From positions 1-18,146 of the forward strand of contig CALWJG010000010.1 of the NCBI GenBank assembly GCA_944380945.1: DNA of 18,146 nt. Direction: 5' to 3'. The notes beneath the pieces were generated by a model. It saw only the letters and a program-made list of their open reading frames with translations. It made no database searches and had not been told where the DNA came from. This stretch comes from an uncultured Agathobaculum sp. (GTDB lineage Bacteria > Bacillota > Clostridia > Oscillospirales > Butyricicoccaceae). Position numbers and translations under genes: made by a program. Below are positions 6,072-13,497 of the stretch, one piece after another; position 1 is the stretch's first letter, and every line of letters starts with the position of its first letter.

Positions 6072-8660
6072 ATGGCAGAGCTCACGCCCATGATGAAGCA
6101 GTACTTTGAAATTAAAAACAAAAACAAGGACTATATCCTGATGTACCGTCTGGGCGATTTCTATGAGATGTTTTTCGAGGACGCCAAGCTGGTCTCTGAG
6201 GAACTGGACCTGACGCTCACCGGCCGCGACTGCGGACAGGAGGAGCGCGCGCCCATGTGCGGCGTGCCCTACCACAGCGCGGAGGGCTATATCGCCAAGC
6301 TCGTGGCAAAGGGGTATAAGATCGCCATCTGCGAGCAGGTGGAGGACCCCAAGAAGGCCAAAGGGCTGGTAAAGCGCGAGATCGTCCGGCGCGTGACGCC
6401 GGGCACCGTGCTGGAGGCGTCCATGCTGGACGAGAGCCGCAATAACTTCCTCGGCTGCGTGTTCGCTTCGGGCGGCATCGGCGTGTGTTTTGCGGACATC
6501 TCGACCGGCGAGGTGTACGCCACGGGTGCGGAAAACTGGCAGGACATCGCCAGCGAGCTCGGCCGGTTCGCGCCGCGCGAGGTGCTGGTCGGCGGCACGG
6601 CGGCGACAGCGGATTCGTTCCATACCTTCCTGCGCGAAGGATTGGAAGCGCTGGTCGAGCCGCTGCCCGAGGAGAGCTTTGACGCACAGCGCGCCGCTGA
6701 GCGCGTGATGCAGTATTTCCATGTGGAGGACTTCGACACGGCCGGCCTGACCGATCTGCCGCAGACCGTGCAGTGTCTGGGCGGCCTGCTGGATTATCTG
6801 GAGCAGACCCAGAAGGCGAGCCTTGCGGCATTGAGCCGTTTGCAGGTCTATCATCAGGGACAGTTCATGGAGCTCGACATGATCGCGCGGCGCAATCTCG
6901 AACTGACCGAGACGATGCGCACCACGGAAAAGCGCGGTACGCTGCTCTGGGTGCTGGACCATACCAAAACCGCGATGGGCTCGCGCCTGATCCGGCAGTG
7001 GCTGGAAAAACCGCTGTACAACCCGCTCCACATCGCGCGCCGCCAGCAGGCGGTCAGCGCCCTGTGCGACGATGTGATCGCGCGCACCGCGCTGACAGAC
7101 GCGCTCAAAAAAGTGGTCGATATGGAACGCCTGATCGGGCGCGTCGCCTACGGGACGGCGAATGCACGGGACATGCGCTCGCTCGCGTCTGCGATCGCCT
7201 GCCTGCCCGAGATCCGTGCGCAGGCTGCGCTGTTCGGGCAGTCCCTGCTGCGTGAGCTCACCGGGAACATCGACCTGCTGGAGGATGTGTATGCGCTGAT
7301 CGACGCCGCCGTGGTCGAAGAACCGCCCCTGCTGCTGCGGGAAGGCGGACTGATCCGCACGGGCTACAATGAGGAGGTCGATGCGCTGCGCGACCTTGCC
7401 TCGGGCGGCAAGGGGCAGATCGCTGCCATCGAGCAGCGCGAGCGCGAGCGAACCGGCATCAGCAAGCTCAAGATCGGCTATAACCGCGTGTTCGGCTACT
7501 ATATCGAGGTCACCAAGTCCAATCTGGACGCAGTGCCTGCGGACTACATCCGCAAGCAGACGCTGGCAAACGGTGAGCGCTATATCACTGAGGAGCTCAA
7601 GCAGCTCGAAAGCACGGTGCTCGGCGCGCAGGAGCGTCTGACCTCGCTGGAATACGATATTTTTGTCGAGGTGCGCGACCGGGTCGCCTGCGAGGTGCAC
7701 CGCGTGCAGCGGTCGGCGCAGGCGGTGGCGACGCTGGACGTGCTGGCGTCGCTGGCTTCGGTCGCGTGCGACAACAACTACACCTGCCCGCTCGTGGATT
7801 TCTCCGACCAGATCGAGATCAGGGACGGCCGTCATCCGGTCGTCGAAAAAATGCTGGCGGACAGCCTGTTCATCCCGAACGACACGGTGCTGGACCGCGG
7901 GGAAAACCGCGTCGCCATCATCACCGGCCCCAATATGGCGGGCAAATCCACCTACATGCGTCAGGTGGCGCTGATCACCATCATGGCGCAGATCGGCTCG
8001 TTCGTGCCGGCGTCGTCCGCGCACATCGGCGTGGCGGACCGCGTGTTCACGCGCGTCGGCGCGTCGGATGATCTGGCGAGCGGCCAGTCGACCTTTATGG
8101 TCGAGATGAGCGAGGTCGCGGACATCCTGAACCACGCGACCAAGAACAGCCTGCTCATTCTGGACGAGATCGGTCGCGGCACCTCGACCTATGACGGCAT
8201 GAGCATTGCCCGCGCGGTGATCGAGTTCGTGGCGAACAAGCGCCGCATGGGCGCGCGCGCCCTGTTTGCCACGCATTACCACGAGCTGACCGTGCTGGAG
8301 GAGCTGGTGGACGGCGTCAAGAATTACAACATCGCGGTCAAAAAGCGCGGGGACGATATCACCTTCCTGCGCAAGATCGTGCGCGGCGGCGCGGACGACA
8401 GCTACGGCATCGAGGTCGCCAAGCTGGCGGGCGTGCCGAATGCGGTCATCAAGCGGGCCAAGGCCGTGCTTGCCGATCTCGAGGCGACCATGCCCAAGAT
8501 CGAGCTGCATGAGATAGCGGAAGAGGACGACACGCCGCAGATGACCATGGACAGCCTGTCCGGCAGTGCGGTCGCCGAGCGGCTGCGCGCCCTGCAGGTG
8601 GATACCATGACGCCGATCGAGGCGCTCAACGCGCTGTATGAGCTGAAAAAGCTGGTTTGA
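6072..8660 (+). CDS. mutS: DNA mismatch repair protein MutS
   Basis: Mismatch-recognising ATPase of 862 residues, close to the 853 of E. coli MutS. The ATG at 6072 follows GAGGG at 6061-6065. The mismatch-binding motif F30-Y31-E32 lies in RLGDFYEMFFEDA. The connector, lever and clamp domains follow, then the ATPase with Walker A GPNMAGKST (619-627) and Walker B LLILDEIGRGTSTYDG with Asp698 and Glu699. An FATHYHEL signature follows. The C-terminus ends MTPIEALNALYELKKLV, the helix-turn-helix and tetramer region. A possible clamp-binding peptide, QMTMD, starts at Gln823 but is weak compared with the usual QLSLF type. It is intact and lies in a run with a zinc-ribbon gene and mutL. Confidence 0.98.
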   Translation: MAELTPMMKQYFEIKNKNKDYILMYRLGDFYEMFFEDAKLVSEELDLTLTGRDCGQEERAPMCGVPYHSAEGYIAKLVAKGYKIAICEQVEDPKKAKGLVKREIVRRVTPGTVLEASMLDESRNNFLGCVFASGGIGVCFADISTGEVYATGAENWQDIASELGRFAPREVLVGGTAATADSFHTFLREGLEALVEPLPEESFDAQRAAERVMQYFHVEDFDTAGLTDLPQTVQCLGGLLDYLEQTQKASLAALSRLQVYHQGQFMELDMIARRNLELTETMRTTEKRGTLLWVLDHTKTAMGSRLIRQWLEKPLYNPLHIARRQQAVSALCDDVIARTALTDALKKVVDMERLIGRVAYGTANARDMRSLASAIACLPEIRAQAALFGQSLLRELTGNIDLLEDVYALIDAAVVEEPPLLLREGGLIRTGYNEEVDALRDLASGGKGQIAAIEQRERERTGISKLKIGYNRVFGYYIEVTKSNLDAVPADYIRKQTLANGERYITEELKQLESTVLGAQERLTSLEYDIFVEVRDRVACEVHRVQRSAQAVATLDVLASLASVACDNNYTCPLVDFSDQIEIRDGRHPVVEKMLADSLFIPNDTVLDRGENRVAIITGPNMAGKSTYMRQVALITIMAQIGSFVPASSAHIGVADRVFTRVGASDDLASGQSTFMVEMSEVADILNHATKNSLLILDEIGRGTSTYDGMSIARAVIEFVANKRRMGARALFATHYHELTVLEELVDGVKNYNIAVKKRGDDITFLRKIVRGGADDSYGIEVAKLAGVPNAVIKRAKAVLADLEATMPKIELHEIAEEDDTPQMTMDSLSGSAVAERLRALQVDTMTPIEALNALYELKKLV

Positions 8661-8692
8661 ATAGGGAGAACGCGGGAAAAGGAGGACCGGAG

Positions 8693-8986
8693 ATGGAAGA
8701 GAGAAAATGCCTGCGCTGCGGCGCCGCGCTTCAGCGTGTCGCACAGGATACCATCCAGATGGGAAAGACCAGCTGGATATTCGGCGATCTGCCCAATCTG
8801 CTGTCCGGCGGGCTGGATGTGGTCATCATGGCCTGCCCGGAGTGCGGCGAGCTGTCCTTCTTTGTGCCGACTGAGCAGGAAAAGGAGGAGCAGGCGCTGG
8901 GCGCACTGGTCAAAACCTGTCCGTCCTGCGGGAAAAAGCACCACATGGCGGACCGGAGATGTCCCCACTGCGGGCACACCTACTGA
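8693..8986 (+). CDS. Small double zinc-ribbon protein between mutS and mutL
   Basis: A 97-residue hypothetical protein with four CxxC knuckles: C6/C9, C48/C51, C76/C79 and C90/C93. The natural pairing is one ribbon from the first two knuckles and a second, compact one from the last two (CPSCG...CPHCG near the C-terminus). Between the knuckles lies a hydrophobic stretch (GDLPNLLSGGLDVVIMACPE) typical of the nucleic-acid-binding zinc-ribbon proteins common in Clostridia. The ATG at 8693 is preferred because GGAGG at 8681-8685 lies 7 bases upstream; a TTG at 8657 overlapping the mutS stop is possible but has no ribosome site. It sits 32 bases after mutS and 27 before mutL, so it is almost certainly co-transcribed. 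No enzymatic motif is visible. A role in repair is only suggested by location. Confidence 0.85.
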   Translation: MEERKCLRCGAALQRVAQDTIQMGKTSWIFGDLPNLLSGGLDVVIMACPECGELSFFVPTEQEKEEQALGALVKTCPSCGKKHHMADRRCPHCGHTY

Positions 8987-9013
8987 TTTGGATTCGTTTA
9001 GGAAGGACGAAAA

Positions 9014-10954
9014 ATGGCAATCATCCATGAATTATCCCCGCATCTCGCGGACCTGATCGCGGCGGGCGAGGTGGTCGAGCGGCCGGCTTCGGTGGCAAAG
9101 GAGCTGATCGAGAACGCGATCGACGCAGGCTCGACCCGTATCACCGTGGAAATAGAGAACGGCGGCATCACCTACCTGCGCATTGCGGATAACGGCTGCG
9201 GCATGTCGGCGGAGGACGCGCCTGTCGCGTTCCGCCGCCACGCGACCAGCAAGCTGCGCACCGAGGAGGATTTGGCCGCCATCGGCACGCTGGGCTTCCG
9301 CGGCGAAGCGCTGGCTGCGATCTCGTCGGTCACGCGCATCGACCTGTTCACCCGGCAGACCGGCGCGATCGCGGGCCTGCACCTGCATCTGGAGGCGGGG
9401 GAGATCCAGACAAACGAGGAAGCGGGCTGCCCGGAGGGCACGACCATCGTGGTGCGCGACCTGTTCTACAACACGCCGGCGCGCATGAAATTCCTCAAAA
9501 AGGATTTCACCGAGGCGGGCTATATCCTCGGCGTGGTGCAGCACGCTGCGCTGTCCCATCCGGAGATCGCGTTCACGCTCATCCGGGACGGCAAGCAGGT
9601 GTTTGCGACCGACGGCAGGGACAAGCTGCTCACGCCGGTTTTCGCAGTGTTCGGCAAGGAAATGACTGCGAACATGATCGAGGTGCCGCGCACCGAGCGC
9701 AACGGCATGACGGCCTATGGCTATATCGTCAAGCCGCACGCCGGCCGGCCCAACCGGTCGATGCAGCACTTTTTCGTCAACGGGCGCTATGTCAAAAGCC
9801 GTCTGATGCAGGCGGCGCTCGAAGAGGCCTACCGCAATGCCATCATCACGGGCAAATACCCTTCAGGCGCGGTGTTCCTCGAACTGCCGCTTTCGGCGGT
9901 GGACGTCAACGTGCATCCGGCCAAGACCGAGGTCAAATTTTCGCAGGAAAAACCGGTGTTCGAGGCGATCTATGTGGCGTGCAAGAACGCGCTTGCGGCG
10001 AACGACAACATGCCGCGCATCGAACACAAGGAAAAAGCAGCGCCCCGGGTGCAGGAGGACGAAACGGTATTCCGGCAGGAGCGCTTTGCTGTGGCGCGTC
10101 CGGCGGAACCCGCACCGCCCGCAAAGCCTGCACCCGGACCGGCGGACAATGTGCCGGATCTGGAGGACTTCTTTGTCGCCGTACCGCCGCGCGCGGAAAG
10201 GCCGCGGGGATACGGCAGCTATGCAGCGGCGCCCCGCATCCTGCAGGACGAACCGCAGCGGCTGTTCCATCCGGTGGAAAAAACCGCTCCGGAGCAGGAG
10301 CCGGTGCAGGATATGCCGGCTTCCGGATCTGCTGCATCGGCGGCGGGCAAGCCGCAGGCCGAGCAGTACAAGCTGGAACCGCTGGACACCGGGGCGCGCG
10401 TGATCGGCGAGTGCTTTCACACCTATCTGATCGCGGAGGATGCGGACGGGCTGATCCTGATCGACAAGCATGCGGCGCACGAGCGGATTTTGTTCAACAA
10501 GCTGCGTGCGGAGACCGAGATCCCCCAGCAGGAGCTGCTCACGCCGGTCATCGTCGAGCTGACCGGGGAGGAGGCGGCAGCCATCCAGTCCCAACTGGAG
10601 GATATCCGCAAGGCGGGCTTTTCCATCGACCCATTCGGGGACAACAGCTTTGCGGTGCGCAGTGTGCCGGCCTATCTGGACAGCGGCGATGTGCAGAGCG
10701 TGATCGGCGAGCTGGCGGAAAAAGCGATGGACAGCCGCGCGACCGTACCCGACCGGCTGGATGACCTCATCCATACGGTGGCCTGCAAGGCGGCCATCAA
10801 GGCGGGAAAAGCGACCAGTCTGCCCGAATTGCAGGACCTGTGCGACCGGGTGCTTTCGGACGAAAATGTGCGCTCCTGTCCGCACGGCAGGCCGACCACG
10901 GTGCGGCTGACCAAGTATGAGCTGGACAAGCTGTTCAAGCGCGTCAATCAATGA
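9014..10954 (+). CDS. mutL: DNA mismatch repair protein MutL (endonuclease type)
   Basis: A 646-residue MutL. The ATG at 9014 follows an AGGAAGGA ribosome site. The N-terminal GHKL ATPase shows ELIENAIDAGST, DNGCGM and GFRGEAL, and then a transducer region with VDVNVHPAKTEVKF. A Pro/Ala/Glu-rich linker occupies roughly residues 335-455. The C-terminal nuclease and dimer domain carries DKHAAHERILFN from Asp484, FAVR, ACKAAIKAG, and CPHGRP from Cys622. These match the endonuclease MutL motifs of bacteria lacking MutH, so it should nick the strand itself after MutS loads it. In the first motif the common Gln is Lys485 and the final Glu is Asn495, while Asp484, His486 and Glu490 are kept. It is followed by miaA after 19 bases. 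Confidence 0.98.
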   Translation: MAIIHELSPHLADLIAAGEVVERPASVAKELIENAIDAGSTRITVEIENGGITYLRIADNGCGMSAEDAPVAFRRHATSKLRTEEDLAAIGTLGFRGEALAAISSVTRIDLFTRQTGAIAGLHLHLEAGEIQTNEEAGCPEGTTIVVRDLFYNTPARMKFLKKDFTEAGYILGVVQHAALSHPEIAFTLIRDGKQVFATDGRDKLLTPVFAVFGKEMTANMIEVPRTERNGMTAYGYIVKPHAGRPNRSMQHFFVNGRYVKSRLMQAALEEAYRNAIITGKYPSGAVFLELPLSAVDVNVHPAKTEVKFSQEKPVFEAIYVACKNALAANDNMPRIEHKEKAAPRVQEDETVFRQERFAVARPAEPAPPAKPAPGPADNVPDLEDFFVAVPPRAERPRGYGSYAAAPRILQDEPQRLFHPVEKTAPEQEPVQDMPASGSAASAAGKPQAEQYKLEPLDTGARVIGECFHTYLIAEDADGLILIDKHAAHERILFNKLRAETEIPQQELLTPVIVELTGEEAAAIQSQLEDIRKAGFSIDPFGDNSFAVRSVPAYLDSGDVQSVIGELAEKAMDSRATVPDRLDDLIHTVACKAAIKAGKATSLPELQDLCDRVLSDENVRSCPHGRPTTVRLTKYELDKLFKRVNQ

Positions 10955-10973
10955 TACAAACGGAGAGAACTGT

Positions 10974-11915
10974 ATGGAAAACCGCCTGATCTGCATCTGC
11001 GGCCCGACCGCAAGCGGAAAAACTGCATTATCGGTCGCGCTGGCGCAGCGGCTGCATACCGAGATCATCTCGGCAGATTCCATGCAGATCTACCGCGGGA
11101 TGGACATCGGCACAGCCAAGCCGACCGAGGCGGAGCGCTGCGGCGTGCCGCATCATCTGCTGGATATCTGTGACCCGGGCGAGCCGTTTTCCGTCGCGCG
11201 GTATGTCGAGCTGGCGGACGCCGCAGCGCAGGATATCCTGCGCCGCGGTATGATCCCGGTCGTGGCGGGCGGCACGGGCCTGTATATGGATGCGCTGATC
11301 GAATGCAGCACGTTCACCGGGGACGAGACCGACCTGTCCATCCGGGAAAAATATCAGCGCATGGCGGCGGAGCAGGGAAACATTGCGGTGCATGAATGCC
11401 TGCGGCAGGTCGATCCCGAGGGCGCGGCGCGGCTGCATCCCAACAATCTCAAGCGCGTCATCCGCGCGATTGAGGTCTACGAGCAGACCGGCATGACGCT
11501 GGATGCGTTCAACCGCCTGCACAAGCGGCCGGCGCCCAAGTATCAGGCGATCAAGATCGGCGTCTGCCCGGCGGAGCGTCAGGTGCTGTATGAGCGCATT
11601 GACAAGCGGGTCGATCAGATGCTGGCGGACGGCCTGCTGGACGAGACCCGACGTCTACTGGAGCGCGGCGTGCTCGCCGGTACGGCGGCGCAGGCGATCG
11701 GCTACAAGGAGCTGCTTGGCTTCCTGCAGGGCGAACAGCCGCTGGAGGAATGCGTTGCGCTGCTCAAGCAGCGCAGCCGCAATTATGCAAAAAGACAGCT
11801 GACCTGGCTGAAAAGGGATGACAATATCCATTGGATTTATTATAATAGAGGGGAGGAGCTTCCCCTCGTGTTACAGGAAGCGACAAAATATCTGCAAAAT
11901 CACGGTGTACAATAA
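10974..11915 (+). CDS. miaA: tRNA dimethylallyltransferase MiaA
   Basis: Transfers the dimethylallyl group from DMAPP to A37 of tRNA, making i6A, the substrate of MiaB. It has 313 residues, the normal length. The ATG at 10974 follows GGAG at 10962-10965. The P-loop GPTASGKT lies near residues 10-17. It is followed by ISADSMQIYRGMDIGTAKPT, then VPHHLLDI, VVAGGTGLYMDALI, RVIRAIEVYEQTG, the AAQAIGYKELLGFLQG segment, and QRSRNYAKRQLTWLKRD. The mutL-miaA-hfq order is well known in many bacteria, including E. coli. The 3' end of the gene carries a probable promoter for hfq (11818-11846). Confidence 0.98.
   Translation: MENRLICICGPTASGKTALSVALAQRLHTEIISADSMQIYRGMDIGTAKPTEAERCGVPHHLLDICDPGEPFSVARYVELADAAAQDILRRGMIPVVAGGTGLYMDALIECSTFTGDETDLSIREKYQRMAAEQGNIAVHECLRQVDPEGAARLHPNNLKRVIRAIEVYEQTGMTLDAFNRLHKRPAPKYQAIKIGVCPAERQVLYERIDKRVDQMLADGLLDETRRLLERGVLAGTAAQAIGYKELLGFLQGEQPLEECVALLKQRSRNYAKRQLTWLKRDDNIHWIYYNRGEELPLVLQEATKYLQNHGVQ
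11818..11846 (+). promoter_or_regulatory. Promoter inside miaA facing hfq
   Basis: ATGACA (11818-11823, five of six matches to TTGACA) is separated by exactly 17 bases from a perfect TATAAT (11841-11846). It lies in an AT-rich patch within the last 100 bases of miaA, and the -10 hexamer is 101 bases before the hfq start codon. Transcription would begin near 11853. Confidence 0.7.
11848..11867 (+). repeat. Inverted repeat at the predicted hfq transcript start
   Basis: GAGGGGA (11848-11854) and TCCCCTC (11861-11867) form a perfect 7-bp stem around the 6-base loop GGAGCT. It begins one base after the -10 hexamer of the promoter inside miaA, so it could be an operator overlapping the start point or a hairpin in read-through mRNA. 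There is no T-tract, so it is not a terminator. It is also miaA coding sequence and may be chance. Confidence 0.45.
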
Positions 11916-11947
11916 AATCCAGAATCTGTTAATCTGGAGGTATTATT

Positions 11948-12193
11948 GTGCGAAACGAAATCAATTTGCAGGACAGGATGCTGTGTGCGCTGCGCCAGCA
12001 GGGACAGGCTGTGACCGTCTTTCTGACAAACGGCTATCAGATGCGCGGGATCGTCCGCGGGTTTGACAGCTTTGTTGTGATCATGGAGAGCGACGGCAAG
12101 CAGCAGATGATATACAAACACGCAATATCCACTCTGGTGCCCCAGCACCGCGTCGATCTGTATGCCCCGCGGGAGGAGCGCGCTGCAGAGTGA
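11948..12193 (+). CDS. hfq: RNA chaperone Hfq
   Basis: An 81-residue hexameric Sm-like protein that binds small RNAs and A- or U-rich mRNA sites. The GTG start at 11948 follows GGAGG at 11936-11940 at a 7-base spacing and gives MRNEINLQDRML, with the conserved Gln8 of the proximal U-binding pocket. Sm1 is AVTVFLTNGYQMRGIVRGFD, and Sm2 contains KQQMIYKHAIST with Lys57 and His58. The rim is less basic than in E. coli Hfq (mainly Arg10 and Arg16), and the C-terminal tail is short, as usual for Gram-positive Hfq. It lies 32 bases after miaA and has its own probable promoter inside miaA. Confidence 0.98.
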   Translation: MRNEINLQDRMLCALRQQGQAVTVFLTNGYQMRGIVRGFDSFVVIMESDGKQQMIYKHAISTLVPQHRVDLYAPREERAAE

Positions 12194-12212
12194 AATACAT
12201 AAGAGGGCCGAT

Positions 12213-13496
12213 ATGGAGCAGGCAAAGCAAAACAACCAAAAACACAATAGGAAACCTACCCGGCCGAACCGGCGCGCGGTTTTTCTGATCGCTGCAGCTG
12301 CCCTGGCCGTTTATCTGGTCATTGTCGTTATCAGCGCGTTTTCCAACGTGCGGGAAACCGAGCCGGCGGTCCATGTGTCGGTAAACGACAGCTTTATGTC
12401 GACCGGCTGGTTTTTCCGGGATGAGCAGACCGTCAGCGGCAGTGCGTCCGGCTCGGTCAAGCATGTCGTATACAGCGGCGAGCGCGTGCAGCAGGACGCT
12501 GCGCTGGCCCTTGTATATGCGGATGAGCAGTCGCTGGCGCTGAGCCGCGAGATCGAGCCGCTGGAAAATCGGATCCGACTGCTGGACAGCGCGCTGGAAA
12601 CCGTGGGGAACACCTCGGACTCCGCCAATGTGGATCAGATGATCACGCTGACGATTCAGCAGATGGCGGATCAGGCCAAGACCGGGCAGGGGAACGGGAT
12701 GTCTTCCTCGGCGGATACGCTGCGCACCCTGTCGCTGCAAAGCGTGTCCTCCAGCGTTGACACCCTTGACATCCAGTCCGAGCGGGATGCGCTGGAAGCC
12801 GAGCGCGCAGCGCTGGAGCAGCAGCTGTCCGGTCAGACGACCGAGCTGACCGCGCCGATCTCGGGCTATTATTCCGAGGTCGTGGACGGCTACGAAAATG
12901 TGCTGACGCGTGCGGCTTTGGAAAACCTCACGCTGGGCGAGTTCCGCACGCTGACGCAGAGCCCGGAAAAGGTCGATGCAGGGCAGGTGCTCGGCAAAAT
13001 GATCCAGGGCTTTACCTGGTATCTGGCTGCCGAGATCCCGACCGAACAGGCCGACCGGCTGAGCGAGGGACAGGATCTGCGCGTCAACTTCACGCAGGCG
13101 TCGCTCGAAACGCCGGTCAGCGTGTATTCGATCATCCGGGAGCACGGCAGCGATACCGCGCTGCTCGTGCTCGAGGGCACGGAGTTCAACAGCGAAATGG
13201 TCTCCATGCGGGAACAGCCGGTCGAGATCATTCTGGCGACTTATTCCGGTCTGAAGGTGCCCAAGTCTGCGGTACGCATTGAGGAAAGCACCAATAGCGA
13301 TGGGACGACCACGCAGCGGACGGTGGTCTACATCCTCAGCGGCGGCGTGGAGAAATCCAAGATCATCAATCCGCTGTATGAGGCGGAGGATTATTATGTC
13401 GTAGAGCAGAGCGCTACCAATTGGGACATGCTGGTTGAAAACGACCAGATCGTTGTCCGCGGCAGAAATCTGCAAAATAATATGGTGGTGAGATAA
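12213..13496 (+). CDS. HlyD-like single-pass membrane protein
   Basis: A 427-residue protein of the type usually annotated as a HlyD-family adaptor in Clostridia. The ATG at 12213 follows GAGGG at 12203-12207; upstream in-frame codons overlap hfq and lack a ribosome site. A basic, Asn/Lys-rich cytoplasmic tail (1-20) precedes one membrane helix at about 21-43. Outside, a barrel or lipoyl-like half (GWFFRDEQTVSGSASGSVKH, residues 65-84) leads to helical segments at about 103-125 and 185-206. The second lipoyl-like half is ELTAPISGYYSEVVDGYENV (211-230), and beta-barrel material follows to the end. No ABC ATPase, permease or peptidase gene is adjacent, so a classical export role is unsupported. 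It abuts yggS by one base and so travels with the division cluster. Function is unknown. Confidence 0.82.
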   Translation: MEQAKQNNQKHNRKPTRPNRRAVFLIAAAALAVYLVIVVISAFSNVRETEPAVHVSVNDSFMSTGWFFRDEQTVSGSASGSVKHVVYSGERVQQDAALALVYADEQSLALSREIEPLENRIRLLDSALETVGNTSDSANVDQMITLTIQQMADQAKTGQGNGMSSSADTLRTLSLQSVSSSVDTLDIQSERDALEAERAALEQQLSGQTTELTAPISGYYSEVVDGYENVLTRAALENLTLGEFRTLTQSPEKVDAGQVLGKMIQGFTWYLAAEIPTEQADRLSEGQDLRVNFTQASLETPVSVYSIIREHGSDTALLVLEGTEFNSEMVSMREQPVEIILATYSGLKVPKSAVRIEESTNSDGTTTQRTVVYILSGGVEKSKIINPLYEAEDYYVVEQSATNWDMLVENDQIVVRGRNLQNNMVVR

Positions 13497-13497
13497 T

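Noticed and set aside
5925..8744. 939-codon minus-strand open frame opposite mutS
   Set aside because: It is opposite a fully conserved mutS, has no ribosome site or recognisable domain, and shows the same His/Arg/Gln-rich composition as other shadows. Very long antisense frames recur opposite rSAM-ATPase, mutL, hfq-HlyD and ileS for the same codon-usage reason.
11818..12066. 82-codon + strand frame spanning the miaA end and hfq start
   Set aside because: It is out of frame with both genes, has no ribosome site, and its product has no recognisable features; the stretch is better explained by the promoter.
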